From Streptomyces lasiicapitis (GTDB taxonomy: Bacteria; Actinomycetota; Actinomycetes; Streptomycetales; Streptomycetaceae), in NCBI RefSeq assembly GCF_014646335.1, contig NZ_BMNG01000021.1, positions 1 to 64,000 of the forward strand: a DNA stretch of 64,000 nt. The letters run 5' to 3'. This document shows positions 61,269 to 64,000 of the stretch, in pieces. The number at the start of each line of letters is the position of its first letter. Positions within the stretch are counted from its first letter, which is position 1. The notes under the pieces were generated by a model that saw nothing but the letters and a program-made list of their open reading frames with translations, had not been told where the DNA came from and did not search any database. Made by a program: the position numbers and the translations under genes.

Positions 61269-62444
61269 GTGCTGTCTGCCCAACGTTCCGCTGTTACGGC
61301 CGTGTTGGCCGCTGCCGCGCTGCTGCTCGCGACGGGGTGCTCGTCCGACGACGACGGCGACCCGGGAGGCGACAAGAGCGCGGAGTCGAGCTCCGCCGAG
61401 ACGGGCGGCGCCTCGCCCTCGGGCGACGGCGCCGACGCACCGCCGGAGAAGGGCTCCGCCGAGGTCACCAAGACCCTCGCGACGGGACTGAAGTCCCCCT
61501 GGGGCCTCGCCCCGCTGCCGGGCGGCGACCTGCTCGTGTCCTCGCGCGACGAGGGCACGATCACCCGGGTCGACGGCGAGAGCGGCGAGAAGACGCAGGT
61601 CGGCACGGTCCCCGGCGTCGCCGCCGAGGGCGAGGGCGGCCTGATGGGCCTCGCCCTCTCCCCGACGTACGCGTCGGACCACCAGGTGTACGCGTATTTC
61701 ACGACCGACTCCGACAACCGGATCGCCCGCATGCTGTACGACGAGAAGAAGCCCTCGGGTCAGCAACTGGGCGCTCCCGACACGGTGTTCAAGGGCATCC
61801 CGAAGGGCGTGATCCACAACGGCGGCCGGATCGCGTTCGGCCCGGACAAGATGTTGTACGCGGGCACCGGCGAGACGGGCGAGACGGACCTCGCCCAGGA
61901 CAAGAAGTCCCTCGGCGGCAAGATCCTCCGCCTCACCCCGGACGGCGAGCCGGCCCCGGGCAACCCGTTCGCCGACTCCCCGGTGTATTCGTACGGCCAC
62001 CGCAACGTCCAGGGCCTGGACTGGGACGAGGACAAGCGCCTGTGGGCCTCGGAGTTCGGCCAGGACACCTGGGACGAGCTGAACGAGATCAAGGCGGGCG
62101 ACAACTACGGCTGGCCGGAGGTCGAGGGCAAGGGCGACGGGGGCGACGGCTTCCATGCGCCGGTGGCCGAGTGGAAGACGTCCGAGGCATCCCCGAGCGG
62201 AGTGGCCTATGCGAAGGGCTCGGTCTGGATGGCGGGCCTGCGCGGGCAGCGGCTGTGGCGGATCCCGGTGCGGGGCGTGGCGGGCGAGCCGAAGACGGAG
62301 GCGTTCCTCACGGAGAAGCACGGCCGGCTGCGCACCGTGGTCGCGGCGGGCGGCGACAAGCTGTGGCTCGTGACGAGCGAGACGGACTCGCGGGGCACGC
62401 CCGAGAAGGGCGACGACAAGATCCTTGAGGTGCGGGTGAAGTAG
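61269..62444 (+). CDS. Lipoprotein PQQ-type sugar dehydrogenase (GSDH family)
   Basis: 391 residues from GTG 61269, with GAAGGGA upstream. A lipoprotein signal with lipobox LLATGC (Cys near residue 24) precedes an acidic Ser/Gly-rich linker to about 65. The beta-propeller of the glucose/sorbosone dehydrogenase family follows: LKSPWGLAPLPGGDLLVSSRDEGTI, GLMGLALSPTYASDHQVYAYFTT, GVIHNGGRIAFGPDKMLYAGTGE (the His base), SYGHRNVQGLDWD, WASEFGQDTWDELNEIKAGDNYGWPEVEG. These enzymes oxidise aldose sugars with PQQ at the cell surface; PQQ supply is not encoded here. Confidence 0.9.
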   Translation: MLSAQRSAVTAVLAAAALLLATGCSSDDDGDPGGDKSAESSSAETGGASPSGDGADAPPEKGSAEVTKTLATGLKSPWGLAPLPGGDLLVSSRDEGTITRVDGESGEKTQVGTVPGVAAEGEGGLMGLALSPTYASDHQVYAYFTTDSDNRIARMLYDEKKPSGQQLGAPDTVFKGIPKGVIHNGGRIAFGPDKMLYAGTGETGETDLAQDKKSLGGKILRLTPDGEPAPGNPFADSPVYSYGHRNVQGLDWDEDKRLWASEFGQDTWDELNEIKAGDNYGWPEVEGKGDGGDGFHAPVAEWKTSEASPSGVAYAKGSVWMAGLRGQRLWRIPVRGVAGEPKTEAFLTEKHGRLRTVVAAGGDKLWLVTSETDSRGTPEKGDDKILEVRVK

Positions 62445-62476
62445 GGGTGTGGGTGAAGCAGGAGTAGCGGCTTCCG

Positions 62477-62710
62477 TCAGTCGCGGGGCGCGGCTCCGGG
62501 CTCGGCCTCGTCCCCGGGGTCCGCACCGTCCCCGGAATCCGCGGCGGCCTGCTTGGGCACCCGCACGACGACGGTGCCCGAGGACAGGTCGATGGGCCCG
62601 CGGCCGGGGTCTCCGTCGTCGACGTCGACCCGGGAGAGCTCAAGGCGCTTGTTCTCGTCGTCCGTGTGCTTGCGCCCCGGAGAGAAGAGCTGTTCGAACA
62701 CGTTGAACAC
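62477..62710 (-). CDS. Small conserved protein of DUF6191 type
   Basis: 77 residues from GTG 62710 (MFNVFEQLFSPGRKHTDDEN). The sequence KRLELSRVDVDDGDPGRGPIDLSSGTVVVR is a pattern I associate with small Streptomyces proteins of this kind. The tail is acidic and disordered. No signal peptide or membrane helix. Function unknown. It lies alone between the sugar dehydrogenase (+) and the LuxR gene (-). Confidence 0.7.
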   Translation of the reverse strand: MFNVFEQLFSPGRKHTDDENKRLELSRVDVDDGDPGRGPIDLSSGTVVVRVPKQAAADSGDGADPGDEAEPGAAPRD

Positions 62711-62816
62711 TGCGCCTCCAAGGACCGGACGGGTGGTCCTCTTTCCAGCGTAAGCGAGGGCGCGGGCATTCCCCGGGGCTCGGGGGCGCCGGGAGCGGGG
62801 GCCTGCCGGGGCGGTC

Positions 62817-64000
62817 TCAGCCCCCCGTGCTGGTGGGAGGCACCGTCGCGTCCTCCGGTGCCGCCGGGAAAAGCTGGAGCCGGTGGGCCAGCGCCGCCGC
62901 CTCGCCGCGGCCGGCGACGCCGAGCTTGCCGAGGATGTTGGAGACGTGCACGCTCGCCGTCTTCGGGGCGATGAAGAGTTCCTCGGCGATCTGGCGGTTG
63001 GTGCGCCCGGCGGTGACCAGGCGCAGGACGTCCCGCTCCCGGGAGGTCAGGCCGAGGGCCTCGGCGGGGTCGACCGGGCCGGTCGGGGCCGCGCCGGTGA
63101 GGGAGAGCCGGGCGCGCTGGGCGAGCTGGTCGACGGCCTCGGCGAGGGGGCGGGCGCCCAGGTGCTCGGCGACGGCACGGGCCTGCACGAGCAGCTCGGC
63201 GGCCCGGTCGCGGTCGGCGGCACTGGCGCCCCCGCCGGACGCCGCGTTCCCCGTGAGCAGCGACTCGGCGAGGCGGTGGCGGACGCGGGCGAGGTCGTAG
63301 GGGCGCTCCACGGGGCCGACGGCGGTGAGGACGGCCAGCCAGTCGTCGGGGGTGGCGTGGCCCTCGGCGCGCAGGAGTTCGGCGCGGACCCAGAGTGCGT
63401 ACGCCTTCCAGACCGGGACGTTCGCGGGCAGGGCCTTGGCGGTGGTGCGGATGAGGTGCAGGGCCTCGGTGCGGCCAGGTCCGGCGACGGGCAGGCCGCG
63501 GGCGTCGGCCTCGGCGGTGGCGGCGGCGAGGAGCAGCGGCCAGCCGTAGCGCTGGGTGCCGGCCGGGAAGCCGGAGGCGACGGCCTGTTCGAGCGTGGCG
63601 CGGGCGTCGAGGATGCGGCCCTCGCCCGCGGCGATGCCGACGGCGACGCGGTGCTGCGGCAGGGCGTTCTGCGGCATCGGGTCGTGGGTGCCGAAGTGCT
63701 CGCGGGCCTCGGCGAGCCATCGGGCGGCCTCGGTGATCTCGCCGCGGGCCAGCGCCAGGTAGGCCAGGCGCAGGCAGGCGCCGCCGCGCGGCTTGACGTC
63801 CAGGCTCGCGCGGCGGGCCGATACGGCGGCCTCCTCCCAGCGGCCGAGGGCGTACAGCGACTCGGAGTGGTTGGCCCACATCCAGTGCTCGGACTCGATC
63901 AGGCCGTACCGCTGGGCGAGCGCGGTGCCCTCGTCGAGGAGTTCGACGGCCTCGCGGGAGCGGCCCGCGCCTTCGAGGACGGACGGCAGGTTGATGTAGG
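62817..64000 (-). CDS. LuxR family regulator, C-terminal part (5' end beyond window)
   Basis: The frame is open to the right edge, so the N-terminus is missing; the ATG at 63881 is internal. The visible 394 residues have TPR-like helical repeats (for example LYALGRWEEAAVSARRASL, LAYLALARGEITEAARWL) and end with a LuxR-type helix-turn-helix (LGLTSRERDVLRLVTAGRTNRQIAEELFIAPKTASVHVSNILGKLGVAGRGEAAALAHRL). This is the layout of large MalT-like or AAA-LuxR regulators with an N-terminal ATPase. Target genes unknown. Confidence 0.88.
   Translation of the reverse strand, partial: YINLPSVLEGAGRSREAVELLDEGTALAQRYGLIESEHWMWANHSESLYALGRWEEAAVSARRASLDVKPRGGACLRLAYLALARGEITEAARWLAEAREHFGTHDPMPQNALPQHRVAVGIAAGEGRILDARATLEQAVASGFPAGTQRYGWPLLLAAATAEADARGLPVAGPGRTEALHLIRTTAKALPANVPVWKAYALWVRAELLRAEGHATPDDWLAVLTAVGPVERPYDLARVRHRLAESLLTGNAASGGGASAADRDRAAELLVQARAVAEHLGARPLAEAVDQLAQRARLSLTGAAPTGPVDPAEALGLTSRERDVLRLVTAGRTNRQIAEELFIAPKTASVHVSNILGKLGVAGRGEAAALAHRLQLFPAAPEDATVPPTSTGG

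Overview
The window is high-GC actinobacterial DNA, almost certainly from a Streptomyces chromosome. Reading frames are strongly GC-biased at third positions, GTG and TTG starts are common, genes are often translationally coupled (ATGA, GTGA, TAATG overlaps), and several genes look leaderless. The gene content is typical core-arm Streptomyces: two tandem conservons, an actinobacterial acyl-CoA carboxylase, branched-chain amino acid genes with leader-peptide attenuators, and several secreted proteins. I see no tRNA, rRNA, CRISPR array, insertion sequence, prophage or polyketide/nonribosomal gene cluster.

Layout. 1-8.9 kb: two cvnABCD conservons in tandem on the + strand (the first is cut by the left edge), separated by a terminator that sits just downstream of a good promoter and may define a small RNA. 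8.9-10.8 kb: accE/accB acyl-CoA carboxylase genes (-). 11.3-17.4 kb: a DUF4097 protein with an orphan HicB-like regulator, a YceI protein, two membrane proteins and a GH30 glycosidase. 17.4-19.3 kb: cimA, preceded by a proposed attenuator and Leu/Val/Ile leader peptide. 19.4-24.2 kb: four tandem paralogous secreted beta-propeller proteins. 24.3-28.4 kb: an operon of fused urease gamma/beta, divergent urease alpha, agmatine deiminase and a TetR regulator, divergent from an NCS1 permease. 30-36 kb: an oxidoreductase/TetR pair, ilvE, leuB and a Tat-exported phosphatase. 36-43 kb: a 42-residue small protein, a LysR/reductase pair, an AAC(2')-family acetyltransferase, a three-gene phospholipid operon and an iodotyrosine-deiodinase-like flavoprotein. 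43-47.3 kb: proline catabolism (P5C dehydrogenase, proline dehydrogenase) divergent from a PucR regulator. 47.4-49.7 kb: TetR/MFS efflux pair. 49.8-55.4 kb: serA and ilvBNC with the ilvB leader peptide and attenuator. 55.4-64 kb: a membrane GGDEF protein with a degenerate EAL domain, a hydroxyacid dehydrogenase, an aldo/keto reductase, a lipoprotein sugar dehydrogenase, a small protein and a LuxR regulator cut by the right edge.

How the genes fit together. Amino-acid metabolism dominates: cimA (2-oxobutyrate from pyruvate), ilvBNC, ilvE and leuB cover much of Ile/Val/Leu synthesis, serA starts serine synthesis, and the proline and agmatine/urea genes recover nitrogen. The conservons are membrane-sensor-to-GTPase signalling modules. 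A dispersed imperfect palindrome of about 210-280 bp occurs at two convergent gene junctions (about 30.0 and 49.7 kb), where it supplies the 3' coding end of the + strand gene. A third core copy lies inside the coding start of an acyltransferase gene.
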